This document shows, in pieces, positions 16,024 to 22,502 of a stretch of 64,000 bases of DNA. The stretch is from the NCBI GenBank assembly GCA_041658125.1, contig JBBAAS010000002.1:1-64000 (forward strand), read 5' to 3'. Positions within the stretch are counted from its first letter, which is position 1. Every line of letters begins with the position of its first letter. The position numbers and the translations under genes are program-made. Origin of the DNA: JBBAAS01 sp041658125. GTDB lineage: Bacteria > Patescibacteriota > Microgenomatia > UBA12405. The notes below the pieces were generated by a model. It saw only the letters and a program-made list of their open reading frames with translations. It searched no databases and was not told where the DNA came from.

Positions 16024-17151
16024 TCAGAAATTTAGCAGGTCGTCGAGTTTCCGATTGATTTCCACTTTTTGGGATAAAAGATTTTGAATCAATGGTTGAG
16101 ACTGATTTTTAGCTTGATTGGTTTCTTTGTCCAACTCTACCAACATCTTTTTTACCCAGTCTTTAGGCAAAGAAACTTTTTGAATTTTGATTTTGATTTG
16201 GTTGATCAATTCTTCCTCTCGCAAATATTTTTCGGGACAATTACCTTTCTTTTTGGTACAACGATAATAGTTGTGGCCTTTTTGAGTTTCGGCAGTAATT
16301 AAGCAACCACAGCCACCACACCTCATTAGTCCCGAAAAAATAAACTCGTGTTTACGTTTTCGTTGTTTTTTGCCACGGTTACTCATCACCTCTGCTACTA
16401 AATCAAAAAGTTTCTTAGAAATAATTGGCTCATGAACTCCTTTGTATAATTCACCATTGAATCGAATCAGTCCGTAATAAATTGGATTTTGCAACATAAA
16501 TTGGACACGGGATTCAGATAAAGTTTTATCCTTGTAACTTTTAAGGTTTGACTTAGCGAAAAATCCGGCAATACCTTTCAGGGTACAATCTCCCGATGAG
16601 TACATTTCAAATGCCTTTTTAATTAACTTTGCCTTGGGTATATCAATATCAATTCCTTTGGTTTTACGATTATTGATGTAGCCTATCGGTGCAAAAGACG
16701 GCCACAAACCATTCTTTAATTTTTGTCTAATTCCTCGCCGGATATTTTCGCTTAAATTGTCAACATAATATTTACTCTGACCAAAGGCAATATTTAACAT
16801 AAACTTTCCCTGTGGAGTTGAGTCAAACCAAAAAGTGGGAAACTTTAAATCAAGAATTTTCCCCGTGTCCAATAAATAAATGATTTTTCCGCCATCAATA
16901 GAATTTCTTGCCAATCTATCAGGGTGCCATGCAACAATGCCCTGCGCTTCGCCCTTTTCCATTCTTTCAATCATTTGATTAAAAACAATCCTTCCTGGTT
17001 TCTTGGCAGTTTTTGCCTCGGTAAACGAGGCAACGATTTCAATTTTTTGAATTGTGGCAAATTCTTTTAATTCAGCAATTTGATCGCCAATACTTTTGAT
17101 TTGTCTTTCCTCACTGTCAGTTGATTTTCTAGCGTATAAAAAGTATTTCAT
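16024..17151 (-). CDS. Large serine recombinase, interrupted near the C-terminus
   Basis: 375 aa to a TGA. N-terminal resolvase domain: FLYARKSTDSEERQIKSIGD (catalytic Ser in ARKSTD), then IVAWHPDRLARNSIDGG. A recombinase domain follows (YGLIRFNGELYKGVHEPII) and a zinc ribbon (GLMRCGGCGCLITAE with CTKKKGNCP), then the start of a coiled coil. The frame continues for about 100 codons beyond the TGA, so the gene carries a nonsense change. The catalytic, DNA-binding and zinc domains are intact; loss of the distal coiled coil usually alters integration/excision control. It would have inserted the island at tRNA-Ser. Confidence 0.88.
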   Translation of the reverse strand: MKYFLYARKSTDSEERQIKSIGDQIAELKEFATIQKIEIVASFTEAKTAKKPGRIVFNQMIERMEKGEAQGIVAWHPDRLARNSIDGGKIIYLLDTGKILDLKFPTFWFDSTPQGKFMLNIAFGQSKYYVDNLSENIRRGIRQKLKNGLWPSFAPIGYINNRKTKGIDIDIPKAKLIKKAFEMYSSGDCTLKGIAGFFAKSNLKSYKDKTLSESRVQFMLQNPIYYGLIRFNGELYKGVHEPIISKKLFDLVAEVMSNRGKKQRKRKHEFIFSGLMRCGGCGCLITAETQKGHNYYRCTKKKGNCPEKYLREEELINQIKIKIQKVSLPKDWVKKMLVELDKETNQAKNQSQPLIQNLLSQKVEINRKLDDLLNF

Positions 17152-17159
17152 TTTTTTAA

Positions 17160-17173
17160 GCCCGCATTTGGCC
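17160..17173. repeat. 14-bp inverted repeat, left arm
   Basis: GCCCGCATTTGGCC, the exact reverse complement of 17409-17422. The pair brackets the inverted 84-bp and 119-bp repeat copies between the recombinase and the cargo. Confidence 0.8.
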
Positions 17174-17175
17174 TT

Positions 17176-17259
17176 GTTTTAAAAGATAAAAATTTCGGAT
17201 TTCAGGGCAATATTGGCTGGCGAATTTTGCTGAATTCGCCCGCTTTTCCCAGTTGGCGG
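17176..17259 (-). repeat. 84-bp inverted repeat A, right copy
   Basis: Exact inverted copy of 15715-15798, placed just upstream of the recombinase start. It overlaps the left 119-bp repeat by four bases (GCGG). The A/B junction here equals the sequence formed by joining the right end of the island to its left end. Confidence 0.93.
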
Positions 17260-17301
17260 TGTGCATTCGAAAAAATTCGAACAGAATTTTTAAATTTATA
17301 A
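17176..17301 (+). pseudogene. Recombinase C-terminal fragment in opposite orientation
   Basis: Read on the plus strand, the right copy of repeat A encodes the same recombinase tail (VLKDKNFGFQGNIGW through FPSWR) and continues into repeat B as CAFEKIRTEFLNL before a TAA. That ending looks like the native C-terminus of the recombinase, as opposed to the tRNA-antisense tail in the present orientation. Inversion between the two A copies would give the recombinase this end. Confidence 0.55.
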
Positions 17302-17374
17302 TGACGGGCGAGGTCGCCCCCACCCGACCTGCCCGCCGTGGTGGGACTGCCCGCAAAAAACAGAGGATTTCAAT
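17256..17374 (+). repeat. 119-bp inverted repeat B, left copy
   Basis: Reverse complement of 22348-22466 with one mismatch (17362 against 22360). It contains an internal near-palindrome around GGGCGAGGTCG. It begins in the last four bases of repeat A. Confidence 0.92.
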
Positions 17375-17383
17375 AAAACTGCC

Positions 17384-17406
17384 AAAATATCGGCTCAAAC
17401 TTCTTT
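17384..17406 (+). repeat. 23-bp echo of recombinase coding sequence
   Basis: AAAATATCGGCTCAAACTTC and the next three bases match, in reverse complement, 15796-15818 of the recombinase gene (the IGSNF codons) at 21 of 23 positions. This is a displaced remnant of a second recombinase end. Confidence 0.55.
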
Positions 17407-17408
17407 CG

Positions 17409-17422
17409 GGCCAAATGCGGGC
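17409..17422. repeat. 14-bp inverted repeat, right arm
   Basis: GGCCAAATGCGGGC, reverse complement of 17160-17173. Confidence 0.8.
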
Positions 17423-17436
17423 CTTTGAAAAAATTA

Positions 17437-17470
17437 ATATTCCACTTTGGCATATTACATTATGGAATAT
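17437..17470. promoter_or_regulatory. Inverted repeat before the XRE gene, candidate operator
   Basis: ATATTCCA (17437-17444), 18 bases, TGGAATAT (17463-17470): a perfect 8-bp inverted repeat ending about 20 bases before the XRE start. Small controller proteins of restriction-modification systems bind such sites to autoregulate. Confidence 0.45.
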
Positions 17471-17491
17471 ATGATAGTAATTATCAAGATG

Positions 17492-17716
17492 ATGGATAAA
17501 ACGATATTTACCAGAGAACATAAGCTACTTACCAAACTACTTAGACAAGCCCGAATAGACGCGGGTTTGGATCAAATCCAGGTCGCAAAACTTTTGAAAA
17601 AAACTCAATCCTATGTATCAAAAATCGAATCAGGCCAAAGAAGAATTGATATTATTCAACTTAAAGAATTCGCCAGAATCTATAAGAAAAACATTAATTA
17701 TTTTTTAGATAAATAG
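17492..17716 (+). CDS. XRE-family regulator, probable controller (C) protein
   Basis: 74 aa from the ATG at 17492; a TTG at 17447 would add 15 residues across the putative operator. It is one helix-turn-helix domain: LLRQARIDAGLDQIQVAKLL, then TQSYVSKIESGQRRIDI and FARIYKKNINYFL. Size and position, three bases before the putative endonuclease gene, match controller proteins that delay endonuclease expression until the methyltransferase has acted. The inverted repeat just upstream is the likely binding site. It shows no membrane or catalytic features. Confidence 0.82.
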   Translation: MDKTIFTREHKLLTKLLRQARIDAGLDQIQVAKLLKKTQSYVSKIESGQRRIDIIQLKEFARIYKKNINYFLDK

Positions 17717-17718
17717 AT

Positions 17719-18558
17719 ATGGATACCCTTTTAACGAAAAAAGATGCAATAAAATTGATTGGTTTAGATTCAAAAACTTTTGATAACTACTTTCGAAATG
17801 CCGATGAATTTACCAGTCAAAAGAGAATTAATGGTAAAGGTAGATTTTTATTCAGTAAAAGTTTGCTTGATAAATGGCTAACTAGTTATGAGTGGAGAAC
17901 AATTGAACTTACCTACGATGATTATGTGTTGTGTTTAGATTTCGCGTTGGCTCAGCATTTTCGAGGATATGTTCTATCTGATTGGGGTACTGCCAGACAA
18001 AGAGAATTTGGTCAAAAAATTACCAATTGGATAAAGGGTCAATTGGCCGAAGTAGCAGTAAAAAAATTTTTTAAGAGGGAATTTAACGCTGATATCGAGC
18101 TCGATTTTGGAATTCACAAGAATATCGTACCTCAAGATATTATCAGCGTATCCATAAATGGATCAAAAAGATTACCCAGGGTTGGTATCGGTATTAAGGC
18201 CTCAAAACCAAAAAGTTCATATTTAGTTTTGGGAGAAAATGAAATAATTATTTCAGAAAGAAGATCTGACTATTATATTTTTTGCAGGCCGGATATCCCC
18301 GATGACCATCTACTTAGACTGACTAAAGAAAAAATAACCAAAATTGTTAGTCAGCAACCCCATTTTGATAAATATAAAGATGATATTCCAAGTTTCGAAA
18401 ATATATTCTGTGAGATTAGCGGGTGGTGCGGAGTTGATGAACTTGAAAGGGTTACAAGTATTCCAGGTCAAGATTTTACGGGGGTTAGGTATGTTAAAAA
18501 ATCCGGACACTTACACAAAAATAAATCAGATTGGCAGAGATTAATCGACAAACTTTAA
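17719..18558 (+). CDS. Putative type II restriction endonuclease (PD-(D/E)xK-like)
   Basis: 279 aa. The N-terminal about 55 residues look like a winged/MerR-like helix-turn-helix (LLTKKDAIKLIGLDSKTFDN). The middle carries a nuclease-like core: QLAEVAVKKFF, then ADIELDFGIHKN and VGIGIKASKPKSSYLVL, where Glu, Asp and IKAxK could be the metal site. Further on is RRSDYYIFCRPDIPDDHLL, a strand pattern common in restriction enzymes. I know no close named family. The call rests on this core and on the flanking XRE, C5 methyltransferase and Vsr genes. It is convergent with the methyltransferase gene, with 4 bases between stops. Confidence 0.6.
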   Translation: MDTLLTKKDAIKLIGLDSKTFDNYFRNADEFTSQKRINGKGRFLFSKSLLDKWLTSYEWRTIELTYDDYVLCLDFALAQHFRGYVLSDWGTARQREFGQKITNWIKGQLAEVAVKKFFKREFNADIELDFGIHKNIVPQDIISVSINGSKRLPRVGIGIKASKPKSSYLVLGENEIIISERRSDYYIFCRPDIPDDHLLRLTKEKITKIVSQQPHFDKYKDDIPSFENIFCEISGWCGVDELERVTSIPGQDFTGVRYVKKSGHLHKNKSDWQRLIDKL

Positions 18559-18562
18559 AGAC

Positions 18563-19675
18563 CTAAAAAAGTGATTTTTGTCCGTTGCCATTTCCATTGG
18601 TCAGTTTTGGTAGCACCCATTCGTAGGGTATTTTGGCAAATGTTTTTAAGACAGCTTCTACTATGACTTTTGCACCTTTCGGCGGCACTGCCATTCCGAT
18701 TTGCTTCCTCACACTTTCCTTTGAACCTTCAAACACAAAATCATCAGGAAAAGTTTGTATCCTTGCTCTTTCTCTATTAGTCAACGCTCTGTTTTCATTC
18801 CAATGATATACATGCGTTCCTCCTCCACCGCTACCGGTAATAGTATACGATGGTTTGTCTGGATGGAGTCGACGATATATCTGACTCATCCTAGCACCTT
18901 TTACATTTAATCTAAGATATTCTGGAATACCTTCATACCATGCGTTTTCTCCCGGGGGAATATATTTTAATCTTTCGATGACTAGTTTACCTTGTCTTGT
19001 AGTTTCATGGTTTGGAGCACTTGGACTAATTGGAGGGCTTTCAATGGCCTCTTTTGCTGTCAAGTATTTATTTACGGTTATCGGCTTCGGTACCTTAAAC
19101 TTAAGTCCTAAATCCTTTCTGATACCTACAATTACCACCCTGTGTCTTGTTTGAGGTACACCATATTCTTCAAATTTATAAAGATGAGCGGTTATTGTAT
19201 ACCCCTTACCTGCATTTTCTAAATCCTCAAGAATTTTTATAAAAGAGTTTCCATCGTTAGCACTTTGTATACCACTCACATTTTCAGCCATAAACCACTG
19301 TGGATTGCGAATATTAATAGCTTTTAATCCATAGGTATATAAAGGACCGTATTTCCCATTGAATCCTTTCTGCTCACCGACAACACTAAAGTCATTACAA
19401 GGGAAACCAAAGGCTAGGACGTCAAAATCAGGAACATTATTAAAATCAATAGTTTCTACAGGAGCGCAAACAACTTTTGAGGAGGAATCATTATGGTGAA
19501 TGTTGCGAGCATACGTTTTACAAGTGCTTTCATCTATATCATTGGACCAAACTGGTTTGACTTGGATAAGCTTCCCGAACCGATCAATTACTTGAGCTTG
19601 TGTTGCACCTAGAGATAACCCCCCTGGACCACAAAACAACTCTGCAAGTTTGAATGTTTGAGTATTTTTTTTCAT
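18563..19675 (-). CDS. DNA (cytosine-5-)-methyltransferase
   Basis: 370 aa from the ATG at 19675, which overlaps the vsr stop as ATGA. Conserved C5-MTase motifs in order: I LAELFCGPGGLSLG, IV GFPCNDFSVVGEQKG (Cys nucleophile), VI MAENVSGI, VIII GVPQTRHRVVIVG, IX RALTNRERARIQTFPDDF, X GMAVPPKGAKVI (GMAVPP in place of GNAVPP). The target-recognition region lies at about residues 210-290. It methylates cytosine at a specific site and protects against the partner endonuclease. Specificity cannot be read by eye; the Vsr partner suggests a site where deamination creates T:G mismatches. Confidence 0.95.
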   Translation of the reverse strand: MKKNTQTFKLAELFCGPGGLSLGATQAQVIDRFGKLIQVKPVWSNDIDESTCKTYARNIHHNDSSSKVVCAPVETIDFNNVPDFDVLAFGFPCNDFSVVGEQKGFNGKYGPLYTYGLKAINIRNPQWFMAENVSGIQSANDGNSFIKILEDLENAGKGYTITAHLYKFEEYGVPQTRHRVVIVGIRKDLGLKFKVPKPITVNKYLTAKEAIESPPISPSAPNHETTRQGKLVIERLKYIPPGENAWYEGIPEYLRLNVKGARMSQIYRRLHPDKPSYTITGSGGGGTHVYHWNENRALTNRERARIQTFPDDFVFEGSKESVRKQIGMAVPPKGAKVIVEAVLKTFAKIPYEWVLPKLTNGNGNGQKSLF

Positions 19676-20073
19676 AGTAACTTTTTTAGTCTTTTTATTA
19701 AATCCCCCTCTTCTCTTGTTTGACATTCCCAAATTATAGACGTTTTCCATCCCAATCTTCTTAAATCTGTTATGGCTAGTCTTTGCAGTAGTAGATTTTT
19801 CTGAAGTTTTTCTTTCCAGTAAACTTTATTTGTTTTTGGAACTACACTCTTTTTACATCCTTTATGTTGATGCCAAAAACAACCGTTGATGAAAAGTGCG
19901 GTTTTGATCTTCGATATCACAATGTCCGGTTTGCCGGGTAATTTATTATTATGAAGACGATACCTCATTCCCAAACTTGTTAGCATCTTTCTGGTAATTA
20001 CTTCCGGTTTTGTATGCTTACTCCTAATTCTGGACATACAAAAACTTCGTTGTTTCTCTGTTAAATCATCCAT
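19672..20073 (-). CDS. vsr: Very short patch repair endonuclease Vsr
   Basis: 133 aa. Family motifs: MSRIRSKHTKPEVITRKML, YRLHNNKLPGKPDIVISK (catalytic Asp) and FINGCFWHQHKGCK (zinc/His region). It nicks 5' to T in T:G mismatches that arise from deamination of 5-methylcytosine, limiting the mutational cost of the methyltransferase. It is directly upstream of and coupled to the methyltransferase gene (ATGA). Confidence 0.95.
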   Translation of the reverse strand: MDDLTEKQRSFCMSRIRSKHTKPEVITRKMLTSLGMRYRLHNNKLPGKPDIVISKIKTALFINGCFWHQHKGCKKSVVPKTNKVYWKEKLQKNLLLQRLAITDLRRLGWKTSIIWECQTREEGDLIKRLKKLL

Positions 20074-20114
20074 CTTTTGTTATTTTGTCTAAGATTACTA
20101 TTTTTAATTTTTGG

Positions 20115-20726
20115 TTAGAAAATGTTTGGATTGTATGTAAATACACTTTTTACAATTCCTTCTATACGAAAATCGGATGAAGCAATAAAAGTAGGAAATT
20201 TTTGATTAAATGAAGTGAGCAATATTTGTTTATCAAAGTGTTGATATTTTTTTATTAGCACTTCTTCATTATTAACACATACAATGATGTCTCCGTTATT
20301 AGCTTTGTTTGATTTTTTTGCTATTACTAAATCACCCGGATTTATTTTTGGTTTCATGGATTCACCTTTAGCTTTAACCATAAAGGCATCTGTTGATGAA
20401 AATCCTAGAATTTTACTCGAAATAGGTATTTGATCAATCGGGTTTCCGTCTAAAATCGATCCGTTTGGCCCACACTGAGCCATTCCATAAAGATTTAAAT
20501 AAGTGATCAACTTTTCTGGTGTGTCACCGATAATTTGATAATCTTTTGAATTACCGGGGTTTCTTCTCAAATATCCTAATTTTTCCAATTGAGTAATGTG
20601 GTGAAACACAACGCTTGGTGAGGATGCTCCCAGTTCTTCCTGAAGTTCTCTCATTGTGAGAGGGTTTAGTTGATATTTCTTAAGCAGTTGTAATAACTTT
20701 TGTTGGACAGGATGGATGTTTTTCAT
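20115..20726 (-). CDS. LexA-like S24 autopeptidase repressor
   Basis: 203 aa. N-terminal winged helix (LTMRELQEELGASSPSVVFH, then ITQLEKLGYLRRNP) and C-terminal S24 domain: cleavage region MAQCGPNG (a Cys-Gly bond, as in UmuD), Ser nucleophile in KAKGESMKPKINPGDLVIA, Lys in NNEEVLIKKYQ. Such repressors cut themselves when RecA filaments form. It is divergent from the nucleotidyltransferase gene; its own -35 TTGACA and -10 TAAAAT and the GTTCT half-sites all fall between the two starts. It probably represses both genes until DNA damage or phage attack. Confidence 0.88.
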   Translation of the reverse strand: MKNIHPVQQKLLQLLKKYQLNPLTMRELQEELGASSPSVVFHHITQLEKLGYLRRNPGNSKDYQIIGDTPEKLITYLNLYGMAQCGPNGSILDGNPIDQIPISSKILGFSSTDAFMVKAKGESMKPKINPGDLVIAKKSNKANNGDIIVCVNNEEVLIKKYQHFDKQILLTSFNQKFPTFIASSDFRIEGIVKSVFTYNPNIF

Positions 20727-20738
20727 TTATATATAACC

Positions 20739-20767
20739 ATTTTAATCTATACTTTTTACCATGTCAA
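20739..20767 (-). promoter_or_regulatory. Promoter of the LexA-like gene
   Basis: Minus strand: TTGACA (20762-20767), 17 bases, TAAAAT (20739-20744), 12 bases before the ATG at 20726. The -35 box is consensus. Confidence 0.7.
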
Positions 20768-20798
20768 GAACTTGTTGACTTGTTCTACTATTTGTTCT
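20767..20798. promoter_or_regulatory. Candidate LexA operator array
   Basis: AGAAC (20767-20771) pairs with GTTCT (20782-20786) as a dyad, and GTTCT repeats at 20794-20798 inside the direct repeat TTGTTCTAC-N3-TTGTTCTAC. GAAC/GTTC half-sites resemble Gram-positive-type LexA boxes, but the spacing is different. They overlap the -35 regions of both divergent promoters. Confidence 0.5.
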
Positions 20799-20803
20799 AC
20801 AAT
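20775..20803 (+). promoter_or_regulatory. Promoter of the nucleotidyltransferase/nuclease operon
   Basis: TTGACT (20775-20780), 17 bases, TACAAT (20798-20803). The two GTTCT half-sites lie in the spacer and on the -10 edge, so a bound repressor would block RNA polymerase. Confidence 0.7.
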
Positions 20804-20831
20804 GGTGTTATTTAATAAAACAATTAATAAT

Positions 20832-21614
20832 ATGGATTCTGAAAATTATTTGCTTCAAATTTTACAAAAATATCAAGCTCGAGATCTATCAAATAGTTCT
20901 CCCGCTATATCTCAGTTATTTAGTGTACTTAGGACTTGGGCTAATACTGGATTTATCGATTTAGTTATTTCTGGATCACGGGCAAAAGGAACGGCTATAT
21001 CTTTAGCCTCTGACGTTGATTATCTGGTATCCCTGACAAATGGCTGTGATGAGAATAATGGAGGTCTAGAGTATATCTATAATTCTCTTTTCAATACGCT
21101 CAATACCACCTATCAAAATGTTCGCAAACAAAATGTTTCCATAAGAATAAATTTGTCAGGTCTAGAAATAGACGTAACTCCTGCTAGAAAACAACCTGGA
21201 AACACAAATGATCATAGTTTGTTTGTTTCTAAACAAGGAACATGGAAAAAGACAAATATTCAAAAACACATTACCGATATATCTCAGTCTGGAAGAATTA
21301 ACGAAATTAAATTAGTAAAAATTTGGAGAGAGCTAAATAAACTTGACTTTCCGTCGATATATTTGGAATATTTACTGGTAGATGTCGTGTTGTCTGGTAA
21401 ATCCAAAGGTGATAACAATATTGCAACTAATTTTCTTTTTGCTCTTTCAGAACTTGGCAGGAGTACAAACAATCCATTACTTACTAGAGTAGTCGATCCG
21501 GCTAATTCTACTAATATACTCTCTGATTTACTGACAAGTAGTGAAAAAAACTTAATTATTAATAAAGCAAGAGAGTCATCCCAAAAATCAAATTGGGGTT
21601 ATATCGTATGGTAA
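20832..21614 (+). CDS. CD-NTase-like nucleotidyltransferase
   Basis: 260 aa from the ATG at 20832; upstream in-frame ATGs fall within the promoter. Pol-beta-type catalytic signature GSRAKGTAISLASDVDYLV (GS then DxD) with the third Asp in LEIDVTPARK. The C-terminal helical half includes KIWRELNKLDFPSIYLEYLL and VDPANSTNILSDLL, the arrangement seen in OAS/cGAS-like CBASS enzymes that make cyclic oligonucleotide signals. The stop overlaps the start of the next gene by 7 bases. A CBASS role is inferred; a tRNA- or metabolite-modifying nucleotidyltransferase is the alternative. Confidence 0.75.
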   Translation: MDSENYLLQILQKYQARDLSNSSPAISQLFSVLRTWANTGFIDLVISGSRAKGTAISLASDVDYLVSLTNGCDENNGGLEYIYNSLFNTLNTTYQNVRKQNVSIRINLSGLEIDVTPARKQPGNTNDHSLFVSKQGTWKKTNIQKHITDISQSGRINEIKLVKIWRELNKLDFPSIYLEYLLVDVVLSGKSKGDNNIATNFLFALSELGRSTNNPLLTRVVDPANSTNILSDLLTSSEKNLIINKARESSQKSNWGYIVW

Positions 21615-22330
21615 AAAATATAAACAATAAAATTGATATGAAGAAATTATTTTCTGCTCTAGACGAAGAGATGAGCCTGAAATTGTCCAGTAAGATTGAC
21701 GAGATACATCACCCTGTGGCTAAAGGTAATGAGACCGAACTAAATTGGATAGGACTATTGAAAAAGTATCTTCCAGAGAGATATAAGGTAGATAGTGGGT
21801 TTGTTGTTGACCATGAGGGAAGTTTTAGTGACCAGATTGATTTAATCATTTATGACCGGCATTTTACTCCGTTTATATTCCGTGGTGAGAATGTTGCCTA
21901 TATACCCGCCGAAGGGGTGTACGCGGTTTTTGAAATCAAACCAGATTTGAATAAGACCTATTACGACTATGCTGTAAAAAAACTTAATAGCGTTAAGGGA
22001 TTAAAAAGAACTTCCTCAAATTTCACTCATATCATGGGGAATAGTAAGAAAGATCCGTCTGAGATAAGCGGAGGTATATTAACTAAAAAAATTAGTAGTC
22101 AAAAATTTTTTAATGGTTTAAAAACTGGAGAAGAACTATCATTTGTCTTATGTCTCGATTGTGGTGTGAAAATTATTGGTCAGGATAAAATTGAGATACA
22201 GATCAATAAACCAATATTAGCCTTCTTCTTGCTAAAACTAATTGAAAAACTACGATCGATGGGGTCTGTATCGGCATTAGACGTCGACAGTTATTTGGAA
22301 CAAGTAAGAGATAAGCCCGAAGTCAAATAG
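21608..22330 (+). CDS. DUF6602-like protein, putative PD-(D/E)xK nuclease effector
   Basis: 240 aa from the ATG at 21608. Key stretch: HHPVAKGNETELNWIGLLKK, YLPERYKVDSGFVVDHEG, SDQIDLIIYDRHF, IPAEGVYAVFEIK. The spaced Glu, Asp (QIDLIIYD) and ExK (FEIK) form a PD-(D/E)xK-type site, and the pattern agrees with what I recall of DUF6602. It is translationally coupled to the nucleotidyltransferase. By analogy with CBASS nuclease effectors it may degrade DNA when given a nucleotide signal. No separate sensor or Cap2/Cap3 gene is present. Confidence 0.65.
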   Translation: MVKNINNKIDMKKLFSALDEEMSLKLSSKIDEIHHPVAKGNETELNWIGLLKKYLPERYKVDSGFVVDHEGSFSDQIDLIIYDRHFTPFIFRGENVAYIPAEGVYAVFEIKPDLNKTYYDYAVKKLNSVKGLKRTSSNFTHIMGNSKKDPSEISGGILTKKISSQKFFNGLKTGEELSFVLCLDCGVKIIGQDKIEIQINKPILAFFLLKLIEKLRSMGSVSALDVDSYLEQVRDKPEVK

Positions 22331-22347
22331 GAGAATTTGCCACAAAA

Positions 22348-22466
22348 ATTGAAATCCTCCGTTTTTTGCGGGCAGTCCCACCACGGCGGGCAGGTCGGGT
22401 GGGGGCGACCTCGCCCGTCATTATAAATTTAAAAATTCTGTTCGAATTTTTTCGAATGCACACCGC
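22348..22466 (-). repeat. 119-bp inverted repeat B, right copy (attR side)
   Basis: Reverse complement of 17256-17374, 118 of 119 identical. It ends in CACACCGC, after which unrelated chromosomal sequence begins. A peptide read from it is also read from the left copy; that is only repeat translation. Confidence 0.92.
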
Positions 22467-22502
22467 AGTCCGTCTGATATGTATAAAATTGTAGAATAGC
22501 TT

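Larger units (their letters stand above)
15715..22466. mobile_element. Genomic island at tRNA-Ser(CGA) with recombinase and defence cargo
   Basis: The left edge is the 3' end of tRNA-Ser(CGA); the right edge is the end of the right 119-bp inverted repeat, 36 bases before the peptidase E gene. Contents in order: a large serine recombinase inside 84-bp inverted repeats, then inside 119-bp inverted repeats an XRE regulator, a putative restriction endonuclease, a C5 cytosine methyltransferase, Vsr, a LexA-like repressor, a CD-NTase-like enzyme and a putative nuclease. Both edges and the internal repeat junction share the bases CCGC, consistent with attL, attR and attP. Confidence 0.8.

Noticed and set aside
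16024..16026. TGA read as an amino acid (alternative genetic code)
   Set aside because: Several ordinary genes, such as those ending at 1796 and 3633, use TGA as their stop, so recoding in this genome is unlikely.
17253..17474. Small frame with AVCIRKNSNRIFKF, also found near 22323-22511
   Set aside because: Both are translations of the two copies of the 119-bp inverted repeat; no start signal and no protein-like pattern.
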